A stretch of DNA of 64,000 nt, taken from contig NZ_JBBOOE010000002.1 in assembly GCF_038002965.1 (NCBI RefSeq), positions 372,001-436,000 on the forward strand, given 5' to 3'. A program made the position numbers and the translations under genes. This stretch comes from Robertmurraya sp. FSL R5-0851 (lineage in GTDB: Bacteria > Bacillota > Bacilli > Bacillales > Cytobacillaceae). Every line of letters starts with the position of its first letter. The stretch's first letter is position 1. The notes beneath the pieces were generated by a model. It saw only the letters and a list, made by a program, of their open reading frames with translations, was not told the DNA's origin and did no database searches. Positions 54,277 through 62,889 of this stretch are shown piece by piece.

Positions 54277-55859
54277 CATTAGCGTTGCATAAAGATTTTT
54301 GAAACTTGTCAAATTGGATTTTTATGGGTGAAACTACAAATAATTGAATATTCAGATATATTGTTTTATCCGGAATTTAAAAAGATTGATAAGGATATAA
54401 GAAGTAGTCCTTATCCACAATTGGTAAATTATTTCCTTTTAGTATTGGTAAAGTGGGTCAAATGTTAAATCGTCTAGGTGATCCACCTCACCTTCGTCAA
54501 ATTGGCGTACAATCAATGCGAAATCTTTTTCCCAATCATATTTTCTTCGTCCTTTTGAGTGTCGGGATGGTTTCTGGAAAAGAGCACGAATAAATGCATC
54601 AAGCCCTTCATAAAGACAAGTTTCTAAAGTCCTTTTCAGCCCTAACAGGCTGCCATCGTGGCTGACTCTAAATTGAAGTAATACTTCAAGACAATATGTG
54701 ATCAAGGCAATCCAGATTTGATTATAGACAGCATTTTCACTTTTTCCAAAGAAGGATTTGATCTTCAGATGTTGTTTCATCCATTTAAAAAAAGTTTCTA
54801 TTTTCCAACGATATCGATATAAATCTCCGATTTCTTTGGCAGTAAGGTCAAAACAACTAGTAACGATAATAACAAGATTTCCTTCTTGATCTTTAGTTTT
54901 GATTAGGCGTAGGGTGTGCTGCATCTTCGTACCATTTTGTGCATTTCCAAGATATACCTCAGCATCTTGATAGATCAAATTTTCGGGATCGGGTGATTGT
55001 TCGCTTAGTACTTCAATTTCGGCGTTTTTCTTAAGTCTAGTAATAAATCGAACGCCTTCCAGGCAGTACTTATCGAATTGCTTGTAATCCACATATCCTC
55101 GGTCAAAAAGGTAAAGAGCATCAGGATCAATCTCGATTAGTTCATTCATTTGGGTCCGGTCAGCATGTTTTGCCGGCAATAGAACGGCTTTATCAGGGAT
55201 TGTTAAATCTTTGGTCACAACGACCCGTAAATGCAGTCTAACGCCGGCCTTTGTTTTGCGAAACTTTGCCCATGGATACTGCGATATGGACATACTCATT
55301 GTCGATGAGTCAATCACATGAAGACGTCCAATATCTCGAACAATCGGAGATTGTTTCATTTGGGACTGAATCATAAAAACAAGATGGTGTAAGATCTTCT
55401 CAAACAACTTCGGAGATAGATCACACTGTTTTCTGGAAAGCTGAGATGTACTAATGCCATCCATATTCAGGTGAACCTGAAGTTCTTTCTTATCTTTCGA
55501 ATGCTTGGATAGATGGGTTAAACTGTCTAATTCATTGATTTGTGCCAAGATGAGTAGCTGCAAAAATTTATATGCCGTCAGTTTCTTAACATACTTGTCG
55601 ATGTCCACTACATTGATTAATTTAGTAAAAGTTTGTTCATCTAATACTTTTAGTAGTTCATTAATTGTGGTTTTTGTGTTATCCTTGTCCATGGGATTCT
55701 CCTTATATTTAGGGATTTGGACAGGACTACCAAACCTAATTATAAGGGGTTTTTTTATACCCAAGAAGACTTGTATTTACCATATTTTCAATAAAATTAC
55801 AGATACCTTTCCGTAAAAATGTCTTGACAAATTTAATTTAAATAAATGCAAAGCTAATG
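54277..55859 (-). mobile_element. IS4-family insertion sequence in the CcdA-like gene
   Basis: A 1583-bp element bounded by inverted ends: CATTAGCGTTGCAT (54277 inward) and CATTAGCTTTGCAT (read inward from 55859), similar over ~36 bp up to a shared TTGTCAA. It is flanked by a 9-bp target duplication, ATTCCAAGC (54268-54276 and 55860-55868). One transposase gene on the minus strand. Complete ends, a clean target duplication and an intact transposase make this a recent and probably mobile insertion. Confidence 0.92.
54439..55692 (-). CDS. IS4-family transposase
   Basis: A 417-residue DDE transposase starting at ATG 55692 (AAGGAG upstream; the frame to 55764 lies in the IS end). Catalytic parts: D in 'LHVIDSSTMSMS', D in 'LYLFDRGYVDYKQFD' and the Y-(2)-R-(3)-E-(6)-K signature 'YRYRWKIETFFKWMK'. 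A DUF4372-like N-terminal region and C-terminal 'QIWIALITYCLEVLLQF' complete it. It is intact. A related but different IS4 element lies at the right edge of the window. Confidence 0.93.
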   Translation of the reverse strand: MDKDNTKTTINELLKVLDEQTFTKLINVVDIDKYVKKLTAYKFLQLLILAQINELDSLTHLSKHSKDKKELQVHLNMDGISTSQLSRKQCDLSPKLFEKILHHLVFMIQSQMKQSPIVRDIGRLHVIDSSTMSMSISQYPWAKFRKTKAGVRLHLRVVVTKDLTIPDKAVLLPAKHADRTQMNELIEIDPDALYLFDRGYVDYKQFDKYCLEGVRFITRLKKNAEIEVLSEQSPDPENLIYQDAEVYLGNAQNGTKMQHTLRLIKTKDQEGNLVIIVTSCFDLTAKEIGDLYRYRWKIETFFKWMKQHLKIKSFFGKSENAVYNQIWIALITYCLEVLLQFRVSHDGSLLGLKRTLETCLYEGLDAFIRALFQKPSRHSKGRRKYDWEKDFALIVRQFDEGEVDHLDDLTFDPLYQY

Positions 55860-55868
55860 ATTCCAAGC
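55860..55868. repeat. IS4 target duplication, right copy
   Basis: ATTCCAAGC; identical to 54268-54276. Confidence 0.85.
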
Positions 55869-56264
55869 ATAAAAAATCCGATAATGATTAGTAATGGTCC
55901 AAAAGATTTTCTTACCCAGGGAAAAAGCATTGTTAACGTTGATTTGGCCTCATTCCCCACAACCCAAACGATTAGACCCAATAAGGCGAACACAACGATT
56001 TTCCCTAAGATAAAAAAGAGAACCTCCCTCCAAGCGAGCCCTTTTTGAACCGATTGATTCCCATATATCGTAATAGCACCCAAATTACCTGTAAATTGAC
56101 AGGGTGCTAACGCTCCTACAAGGCCCAAAATTAAAGCAGACAGGAGAGGAATACCCTCCGTTTCTCTGAAAATGTTGATTAATGGTTGGCTAAATAAGTT
56201 ACTAATCTGACTAAATATCTCGTACATAAAAGCTTCCCCCCCTTTTATTCTGAGTTTTTACAGC

Positions 56265-57083
56265 CTATTTACTCCCTTCTATCGTGTTAGCATCAGGAAG
56301 AAGACTGATGGCCTGACTTCCCATCTGCTTCCACGCTTCTATAAATGGATCCTTTGGCTTCGCTAGATTCTTAATACCTGTGATGGGATCATTGAAGTAG
56401 ATGTATTTATTATCGTAACCTGTTATTAATACAGAATGTTCTTTATAGGTAATCTTCACTTCTCCACTAGGTGTCTTCCAAGTTTCAAAGGCATTTTCAG
56501 AGAGTGGTTGATAAGTAGTATTGATAATTACCCAAACTGGAATTTCAAGTGACAAATAAGTTTTCAATTCTTCGAAATTTCTCCCTGTAAGGTCAATAAT
56601 TTGTCCGGGAAGAAATTCTTCTGCTAGCTTTTTAATAGGTTTATGATACACTCCATAACCGGGATTGCTGTATGAATACATATCACCTATGTATCCATCA
56701 TTGGGGTTTCCCCAATATATCGTTCCATTTTCTTTTTTCAAGGGAGTAGTATTCTTGATAACTCTTTCCGCCAGTTCCATTTTTCCAATATCGATACCTT
56801 TATACTGGAGAAGCATTGCGAGACTAGTAACCTCACATCCTCTCGGAAGCTCCGGAAATTGTTTTACAATTGGAGCATCCAACAACACATTCTCCTTTAT
56901 TTGCACAACTAAATTATTCATACCAGATGCTTTTACAGTTTCCACCTTATTATCCTGAGAAATTCTATCTAGTAGGTTCCTCACTCCTCCCTCATTTTTA
57001 ATTATGGCAAATAGAAAATAACTGATCGCTGAAGCAACAATGATTAAAATCGATAATGCTATTTTTCCTACTCTTTCCCCCAA
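56265..57083 (-). CDS. C39-family (papain-like) peptidase, second copy
   Basis: A paralogue of the 3470-4252 gene. Hydrophobic N-terminal segment ('IALSILIIVASAISYFLFA'), then the catalytic Cys in 'RGCEVTSLAMLLQYKG', His in 'HSVLITGYDNKY' and Asp in 'FNDPIT'. The length of 272 residues is normal. TTG 57083 (AGGAGATTT upstream) is used. It is followed by the CcdA-like gene, as in the other cluster where a C39 gene precedes resA and ccdA, so the family seems to go with membrane redox proteins. The extra C-terminal 'DANTIEGSK' is unlike the first copy. Confidence 0.85.
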   Translation of the reverse strand: MGERVGKIALSILIIVASAISYFLFAIIKNEGGVRNLLDRISQDNKVETVKASGMNNLVVQIKENVLLDAPIVKQFPELPRGCEVTSLAMLLQYKGIDIGKMELAERVIKNTTPLKKENGTIYWGNPNDGYIGDMYSYSNPGYGVYHKPIKKLAEEFLPGQIIDLTGRNFEELKTYLSLEIPVWVIINTTYQPLSENAFETWKTPSGEVKITYKEHSVLITGYDNKYIYFNDPITGIKNLAKPKDPFIEAWKQMGSQAISLLPDANTIEGSK

Positions 57084-57176
57084 GATAAAATCTCCTTATA
57101 ACTTATTTCGCAATAAAAATAACCAAGCCGAGTTACACTAGTAAACTAATAAATTCAACCTCTTAAACCAATATTT

Positions 57177-57779
57177 CTACTTTATTTGAACCACTCGTTT
57201 AAAAACAGGGTAAATTAAAAAACCAATTAATACTCCTGTAAAGTTTAGAATCAAATCGTCAATGTCAAGGTTTCCACGGTGGGAGAAATATTGAAGGACT
57301 TCAATTATAGAGATAAAAATAAGAGGACTAAATATAATATTCAAAACGGATAAATTATGCTTTTCTCTCCTAATCATTAAAAATAAACCAAAGGGAATGG
57401 TCAAACATACATTAGCTGCTAAATTATAAAATGAAATAAATGGGTTTACCTTGCCTGAAAAATAAAATTGAATGGTACTAAACGGTATTAAATTAAAATT
57501 CCCATAATATTGTTCAGTCGGTCGATTAAAAAGAAGCAGCCCCAGACTGGCTGAATAAACAATTAATAGTAGAAAAATAATATACAAGGATACAACCATC
57601 TTCTCGTTTCTAACAAAGCATACAATAAAGTATACAAGTAAAGTGATTCCGATCCAAATAACCAGGATAACGACTTCATGTAGATACATGAATAATTGCA
57701 TCAAAAATGGCAGTGAAAGTAAAAACATACACTGTGAAAATATTAGCGAACGTAAGAATGATTTTCGTATATTCCCCAC
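57177..57779 (-). CDS. VanZ-family membrane protein
   Basis: A 200-residue membrane protein with five or six helices and the VanZ motif: 'NLIPFSTIQFY', 'NVCLTIPFGLFL', 'IEVLQYFSHRGNLDIDDLIL' and 'NFTGVLIGF'. VanZ proteins give low-level teicoplanin resistance in enterococcal Tn1546 but are common in Bacillus with unclear roles. It is followed downstream by the divergent MurE (57921-59387, minus), which may point to a joint cell-wall role. GTG 57779 with GGGGTGGGG overlapping. Confidence 0.85.
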   Translation of the reverse strand: MGNIRKSFLRSLIFSQCMFLLSLPFLMQLFMYLHEVVILVIWIGITLLVYFIVCFVRNEKMVVSLYIIFLLLIVYSASLGLLLFNRPTEQYYGNFNLIPFSTIQFYFSGKVNPFISFYNLAANVCLTIPFGLFLMIRREKHNLSVLNIIFSPLIFISIIEVLQYFSHRGNLDIDDLILNFTGVLIGFLIYPVFKRVVQIK

Positions 57780-57920
57780 CCCATCTTATCTTCTTCATCC
57801 TTCCAAAACGAAAAGTGTATTAATATTCTTGTTAAGCCTATCAAGATAAACAAAGACAGCATGATTAGCTTTTTTAAATACATACTGTCTATCATTAGGC
57901 TTAAGGCCATCAGTCAAATT

Positions 57921-59387
57921 CTATCGCTCAATAAATTTAACTTTCTTTGTAAATAAATATTTAATTGTATCAGCATCAGTATCAGTAGGCAAAGAGAAAT
58001 CCTCCTTATAGGATTCAGGCCCCTTCCCGGTTATAATAATGCAAGAATTTTTATCAGCATGTTCCCACGCATACTCAATAGCACTCGTCCTATCCGTTAT
58101 TATACGTGCCTTTCCCTTTCCCCACTTAACGGCTAATTCGTTCAATTCTGTCTTCATTTTTTTAGCTGAAACACCGTTTAAATCGTCAAAAGTCAAAATG
58201 ATCTCATCACAGTAGAATGAGGATATATCCATCATTTGTTTTCTCTTCGAAACGTCTTTGTTTCCTCTGAATCCGAAAATATGAATTATTTTTTTATTTT
58301 CCCGTCTCTTAACTGTTTCCAAGAAGTTCTCAATCCCATCCGGTGTATGTGCATAATCAACTACAAAAGATATACCCGAATGATGTTGATAAACTTCATA
58401 GCGTCCAGGAACCCCTGGGAATGTTTCGATTGCTTCACAAATTAATTTCATACCGACTCCCATTCGTCGAGCCAACAGGATGGCGGCCATTGCATTTTCT
58501 CTATTGTAGGCTCCCGGCATGGATAATTTAATGTTCCATATCTCATCTTTCCCTTTTTCTTGAATGATGAAATCGGAGTCTAGCTGTTCATTGAAAGTCA
58601 GTAACTGAAGATCATCCGTTGCCTGGTGTCCGAACGTGTAAACAGGTATCTCTCTACATCTGAGTCTTTCAATCATCTTTAAACCCCAGGGACAACGAGA
58701 ATTTATGATTGCTGCTCCATTGGATCCCAAGCAATCAAACAGTTTAGATTTGGTTTCAAAATACTCGTTAAGGTCCTTATGATAATCCAAATGATCCTGA
58801 GTCAGATTCGTAAAAAGACCAAACTCAAATTCAATACCCTCAACCCGTTTTTGATCAAGACCATGTGAGGAAACCTCCATAACTACACTTTCATCATTAC
58901 TTAAACTTAATAACTTGTTTAACTCCAATGAACTGGGGGTCGTTGCGGTGGAAACTAACTCCTGCCCATTTATGTAATTGGAGACTGTACTGATCAAAGA
59001 ACAAGACTTTTCTGCATATTGTAATATATATTTCACCATATAGGCCGTTGTGGTCTTGCCATTAGTCCCAGTTATTCCTATCATTCTGTGCTTTTTCGCT
59101 GGAAAGTTATAAAAGCTTGCTGCTAACCTTCCTAACGCTTCCCTGGAATCAGCCACGCGAAAATATGGTATAGGCAAAGATAAAAGGTCTTCTTCTCCAA
59201 CGATTGCCGAAGCTCCCTTTGAAATGGCCTCACCAATATACTTGTGTCCATTATTGGTGAATCCCCTTATTGCAATATAAATATCTCCCTTTTGAACCAA
59301 ACTCGATTGAAATTGAATACTATTGATTTCAATATCAGGTTTGATTTCAGTTCCAATTAAAGGGAACATAAGCTGGTTTAGCTTCAT
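57921..59387 (-). CDS. murE: MurE-like UDP-MurNAc-dipeptide ligase, divergent
   Basis: A 488-residue Mur ligase: N-terminal UDP-binding domain ('GDIYIAIRGFTNNGHKYI'), central ATPase with 'ITGTNGKTTTAYMVKYI', carbamyl-Lys region 'EVSSHGLDQKRV', and C-terminal domain with 'VDYAHTPDGIENFLE'. The meso-diaminopimelate-binding 'DNPR' of normal MurE is replaced by 'FDDLNGVS', so its amino-acid substrate may differ. It is a plausible paralogue for an alternative cell-wall residue, or a resistance-type variant beside the VanZ gene. ATG 59387 follows AGGAGG (spacing 12). The housekeeping murE would be elsewhere. Confidence 0.82.
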   Translation of the reverse strand: MKLNQLMFPLIGTEIKPDIEINSIQFQSSLVQKGDIYIAIRGFTNNGHKYIGEAISKGASAIVGEEDLLSLPIPYFRVADSREALGRLAASFYNFPAKKHRMIGITGTNGKTTTAYMVKYILQYAEKSCSLISTVSNYINGQELVSTATTPSSLELNKLLSLSNDESVVMEVSSHGLDQKRVEGIEFEFGLFTNLTQDHLDYHKDLNEYFETKSKLFDCLGSNGAAIINSRCPWGLKMIERLRCREIPVYTFGHQATDDLQLLTFNEQLDSDFIIQEKGKDEIWNIKLSMPGAYNRENAMAAILLARRMGVGMKLICEAIETFPGVPGRYEVYQHHSGISFVVDYAHTPDGIENFLETVKRRENKKIIHIFGFRGNKDVSKRKQMMDISSFYCDEIILTFDDLNGVSAKKMKTELNELAVKWGKGKARIITDRTSAIEYAWEHADKNSCIIITGKGPESYKEDFSLPTDTDADTIKYLFTKKVKFIER

Positions 59388-60260
59388 TTACAAACACCGA
59401 CCTCCTAATTCAGTTAATTCTAAGTTGACTTGATAGATTACGTTTCTATATTATCGACCCCATTGAGATTTACTTTCTACCAATTCAGAAAGATATATCT
59501 TTGGTTCGTTCTGCTAAAGTCAGTTCCCTTAACTTCCTAAAACGCTTTTAAGCACATAAGACCATTTTTACCCTGGTCGTAATCACCCTAAACTGCATAA
59601 ATTCTGCAATTTTTCTATCTTTCAGGTTCATTTTTTCACACATTCAACTGTGCCTTTTATGAAGACATAAATAAAGATAAGAAGAAAGAGTTAGTCATTA
59701 TCTTGACTAAGGGTTATGGTACAGGTGCCTTAATAGAAGAAGCTTATGTTTATAGAAAATGAGGATGTTATAGGGGTTGAAATAACATAAATAAACCTAA
59801 ACCCCTTCTTACTTCTTTGAAAGCCAATTATTCAATAACAATTTTTTCTCAAACATAATCACAAAAGCAATACTTTCTTCTAACTCTTTTGGCTAGATAC
59901 TAGGTAAAATATTTAATAAATACGGACCAATAATAAAGGTAACTAAATACTTTAGTTACCTTTAATTCTTTAGTGTTAGTATCAGATCCACTTTAACAAT
60001 TAATCACACATGTATAGTAGAATAAAAATGTCGAGATATTGTGCAAAAAATACTTTTTTTTCAAGAATGTCTAAATTTCTATTTTCATTTGTCAAAATAA
60101 TTACCCACTAGTTGTAATTGAATTAAATAGTATTCAACATTACCGGACTATACGAAATAAACTCTTTGGTGAATATGAAGGCGCTAGAAGGATCCGAAAT
60201 ATAAATAAACGGCAACATTTTTTGAAAAAACGGCTTGGCCGTAGTAGATAAATTGAATTC
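59388..60260. other. Gene-poor stretch with gene remnants
   Basis: Within it: a + strand C-terminal remnant (59683-59758, 'NKDKKKELVIILTKGYGTGA' to stop), the dispersed repeat at 59761-59842, and a basic C-terminal-like frame (~60117-60251, 'RNKLFGEYEGARRIRNINKR' to TAA). The rest is AT-rich without features. Confidence 0.5.
59761..59842. repeat. Dispersed repeat, copy 2, with a DUF2187 3' remnant
   Basis: Nearly identical to 20577-20664. On the minus strand its right end ends with the last codons '(I)VIE' of a lost DUF2187 gene, so the repeat is the 3' end of that gene plus downstream DNA. Confidence 0.8.
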
Positions 60261-60389
60261 GTGGAGGATCAGAATAAAGCGTACAGAATATATCGTTTAA
60301 AAAAGTTTGAGGATGTGGGTTTACACCATGATAGTAATCTAATTGCAGTTTTAATAATAGTTCTTTATTTGGTGTTTGTTTCTTTTTGA
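60261..60389 (+). CDS. Small membrane-type frame of 42 residues, uncertain
   Basis: GTG 60261 gives 'VEDQNKAYRIYRLKKFEDVG' then a hydrophobic tail 'NLIAVLIIVLYLVFVSF'. It follows the stop of a basic remnant by 9 nt and precedes the next membrane gene (60472). No ribosome-binding site is clear; GGAGG at 60263-60267 lies inside it. It could be a remnant. Confidence 0.3.
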   Translation: MEDQNKAYRIYRLKKFEDVGLHHDSNLIAVLIIVLYLVFVSF

Positions 60390-60471
60390 CGTATTGGGGA
60401 TTTAAACGTGTTTTAAAAGGGCTTAAACAGTATTTTTATAAATTAAAGATTACATTGAATGGAGAAATAGA

Positions 60472-60946
60472 ATGATATATTTCAGTACAAAAAGGCTATT
60501 TCTTATATTTTTTATAATTGGAATCGCAGCATTGCTATTATACATAAATACTATCGTTAATCCGAGTTACAACAATGACACTTATTCTCTCTTTGTTTCT
60601 ATCGTCTGCTTGTCTATAGCAACCTACACCCTAACCGGTTTATTGGGCATTAATCGCAGAATCAAACAATTAGAAGATAAGAAATGGCAAGAGGAGTTTA
60701 GAGAAGATAACAAAGAAGAAATTGAAAGTATAGCCCGGCAAATTCGCTTTTCTGAAAAAAAAAAGTTAAACCTTCCCAGGAAGAAACAGAACTGCAAAAA
60801 TTTGATCAGAGCATGAAAGCAGCTGAAGCCAATTGGAAAGGCAAAAGTAAGAATGAACGTAACCCATTTGAACTTTATATGGCTAAGGAACATACTCTTA
60901 AAGTGTACAAAAAGATCGCAAATATATGCGGATTAACCCCCGAATT
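60472..60946 (+). pseudogene. Membrane protein with A10 slippage site, cut off by IS3
   Basis: ATG 60472 (GGAG nearby) begins a protein with two helices ('LFLIFFIIGIAALLLYI', 'LFVSIVCLSIATYTLTGLLG') and a charged coiled coil. At the A10 tract (60755-60764) the frame must drop by -1 to continue as 'VKPSQEETELQKFDQSMKAA' and 'PFELYMAKEHTLKVYKKIAN'. The tract is read as GAA AAA AAA AAG, a classic A AAA AAG heptamer, so programmed -1 frameshift or simple indel are both possible. The gene then runs into the IS3 element at ~60947 ('GLTPEF'). The remaining part may be the sequence right of the IS. I do not recognise it. Confidence 0.6.
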
Positions 60947-61162
60947 TTGGACAATAACTCTCTTATTCTTTCATTTCCTCAGTTTTTTATTTTATAGATT
61001 TCTTTCATTATTCTTCAAAAAGGCCATGTTGCTTGACATGGAGCCTCTGCGGGCATGATTCTCCTGCCAAGAAGCCAGCTGTTTTACAACATTGGCATCG
61101 CCGAACGAGGCTATCATGCCCGCCACTCCAAATCAAGCTGATGCTTTGAATGAATACATCCA

Positions 61163-62111
61163 TTACACCCGAACCTCCTTGATCACCAATGAATCTTGTT
61201 TTTGATAGAATTCCTTTGGTGACAAATCTAGTATACTAGAATGCATACGTCTCTCGTTGTAGAACTCCATAAAATTCATGACTTCTTGATATGCTTCTGT
61301 GTAGGTTTCAAACTGCCATCTGGATAGGCAATCGTCCTCAAAAATGCGATGGAAAGACTCAATATGAGCATTCATATTTGGTGTTCTTGGTGGAATTCTT
61401 TCGTGCTCAATTTTGGAATCTTCACAAAACTTTTCAAAAGTATGGGAAATAAACTGCGGTCCATTGTCTGTTCGGATTACAGGTTTTTCCAATTCGTCAT
61501 ATTGTTGGCGTTTTAATAATGCCCTTTTCAGTGTCTGTTTGACATCATCTCCAGTGCAGCTTAATCCCATATGATAGGTAATGATGCCCCTGTCATAAAC
61601 ATCGATGATGGACATGACAAAGAAAAAGCGATCCTCACCTTCGATAAAGCCATATTTAATGTCAGCTTCCCATAGCTGATTAGATCTTGTAATAATGCGA
61701 TTTCTTGCTAGTTTCCTAGGGTATGAGACTTTCTTTTGGCGCTGTGGGCGTAAGATGCCCAATTCTTTACAAATCCGGTATACTTTTTTCTTGTTAATTT
61801 TAAGTTTGTATTTTCGCCTTAAGACCTTAGTGAGTTTGCGATAACCATAGTTATAGCAATCACCGGCAATCTCTTCTAGTAGAAATTCTTTAATCTGTTC
61901 GTCTGATATCTTTTGACCGTCCTCTTGGATCGAATAACCTGGTGCTGGACGTCCCTCACTTACTTTTTTCTCCTCAACACGATAATTCTTTTGATAATAG
62001 TATGTGGATCGAGGAATACCTATGATTTTAAGCACCTTTGAAATCGAGTAGCCTTTTTGAATCCATTTGTTAGCTACTTCATGCTTTTCAGCAAGTGAGG
62101 GTTTTTCTTTT
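61163..62111 (-). CDS. IS3-family transposase OrfB
   Basis: The DDE half of an IS3 transposase, made by -1 frameshifting from OrfA. The sequence goes from the overlap ('EKPSLAEKHEVANKWIQKGY') through '[13 protein letters not shown]' to the integrase core: D in 'LWEADIKYGFIE', D in 'VIRTDNGPQFIS' and E in 'NMNAHIESFHRIFED'. A free start would be at 62035. The C-terminal ending 'VIKEVRV' is at 61163. It is intact. Confidence 0.88.
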
Positions 62112-62385
62112 TTATAAGATCCCTCAGGATCGCTATTTCAAGGTCTTTTTCACCTAATAACATTTTAAGTTTTTCATTTTCTTTGGATAATTCTTTGGAG
62201 TCTATATCTGGCAGCACAGCCACATCTACTTCACCAAATTTACCATCTTTGTATTCACGAACCCAGCGACTAACCATATTGGGATTCAGATCATACCGGC
62301 GAGCTACAAGGGTATTCTTCCCTGTGTCTTGGGCTTCCTTGATGACTTGTAATTTAAATTCTTTAGAATGTTTTATTCGTTTCAT
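62074..62385 (-). CDS. IS3-family transposase OrfA
   Basis: A 103-residue HTH subunit. 'MKRIKHSKEFKLQVIKEAQD' and 'NTLVARRYDLNPNMVSRWVR' form the HTH_Tnp_1 fold, followed by a leucine-rich coiled coil ('ENEKLKMLLGEKDLEIAIL'). The heptamer A AAA AAG at 62107-62113 (complement), in the frame ATA AAA AAG, lets ribosomes shift -1 into OrfB, the classic IS3 arrangement. Confidence 0.9.
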   Translation of the reverse strand: MKRIKHSKEFKLQVIKEAQDTGKNTLVARRYDLNPNMVSRWVREYKDGKFGEVDVAVLPDIDSKELSKENEKLKMLLGEKDLEIAILRDLIKKKNPHLLKSMK

Positions 62386-62459
62386 GATGTCAGCCTCCTT
62401 GGTACATTAAGCAGTATAATAAATATTACTCTTATTGTCCAAGTTCATTTTGGGGCTTA

Positions 62460-62675
62460 TGAGTATGGTCAATCTTTGTTTTGGGATATACCGCTTTTTA
62501 CATACTTAATCTATCGATTACTGATATCCCCTTCTTAGTGTTTTATCTTATGGTGTTGGTTGTCTTTATTGCTCTATCTATTATTGGTTTAAAGAAATCT
62601 AGACAGTTACAAGAGTTACGACAAGAACTATATCCAAAAGTGTTAAATGACCTTATTAAGATAGTTGAAGAGTAG
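62460..62675 (+). pseudogene. Membrane protein fragment right of the IS3
   Basis: The frame ending at 62675 reads 'VWSIFVLGYTAFYILNL' and 'FLVFYLMVLVVFIALSIIGL' then a charged tail ('QLQELRQELYPKVLNDL'). An in-frame TGA lies just upstream. It is on the same strand as the gene cut at 60946 and may be its other end, although the frame joined across the IS is uncertain. A terminator follows. Confidence 0.4.
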
Positions 62676-62682
62676 AATTGAA

Positions 62683-62721
62683 AAAAGCGGATATCTCATT
62701 ATGGTGAGTACATCCGCTTTT
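62683..62721 (+). terminator. Terminator after the membrane protein fragment
   Basis: AAAAGCGGAT (62683-62692) pairs with ATCCGCTTTT (62712-62721), followed by ACTTTTTTATT. Confidence 0.85.
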
Positions 62722-62753
62722 ACTTTTTTATTAGAAATTCTCCTTAACTAACC

Positions 62754-62889
62754 TCAAAGGATTGCTGAAGTTAAATGGTCTAACGTTTCCCTTCCCTCTT
62801 CCGAATCAAGGAAAAATACTTTCAAATCATCTAAGGTAAAAAAAGTGGTCTCTACTTTAGATTCATAGTTTGGAACATCTATTATAGGT
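62754..62889 (-). pseudogene. 3' remnant of a small gene, cut by IS4
   Basis: On the minus strand, ending at TGA 62754, is 'DVPNYESKVETTFFTLDDLK' then 'VFFLDSEEGRETLDHLTSAI'. It begins abruptly at the IS4 left end (62890). The protein is not recognised. Confidence 0.45.

Larger units (their letters stand above)
53898..56227 (-). pseudogene. CcdA-like/DsbD-like membrane protein, split by IS4
   Basis: A membrane protein of ~245 residues from the CcdA/DsbD or TauE/SafE-like group. The N-terminal half (56227 to ~55869) has 'LVGALAPCQFTGNLGAITIY' with the first Cys-Pro motif and ends 'FFMLGI'. The C-terminal half resumes at 54276 ('IKFRSSLTLGNIPNKFMKKG') and shows 'SFTLGFCPTMFVLFF' (second Cys) up to the stop at 53898. 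The 9-bp sequence ATTCCAAGC occurs at both junctions, so removing the IS restores one frame. It is followed by a C39 peptidase (minus), which mirrors the C39-ResA-CcdA cluster at 3470-7101. Its electrons may go to a disulfide partner. Confidence 0.85.
60947..62442 (-). mobile_element. IS3-family insertion sequence
   Basis: A 1.5-kb element with OrfA/OrfB on the minus strand. Ends: TTGGACAATAA (60947-60957) and its complement TTATTGTCCAA (62432-62442), an 11-bp perfect inverted repeat. No clear target duplication. It cuts the membrane gene at its left end. Confidence 0.85.
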
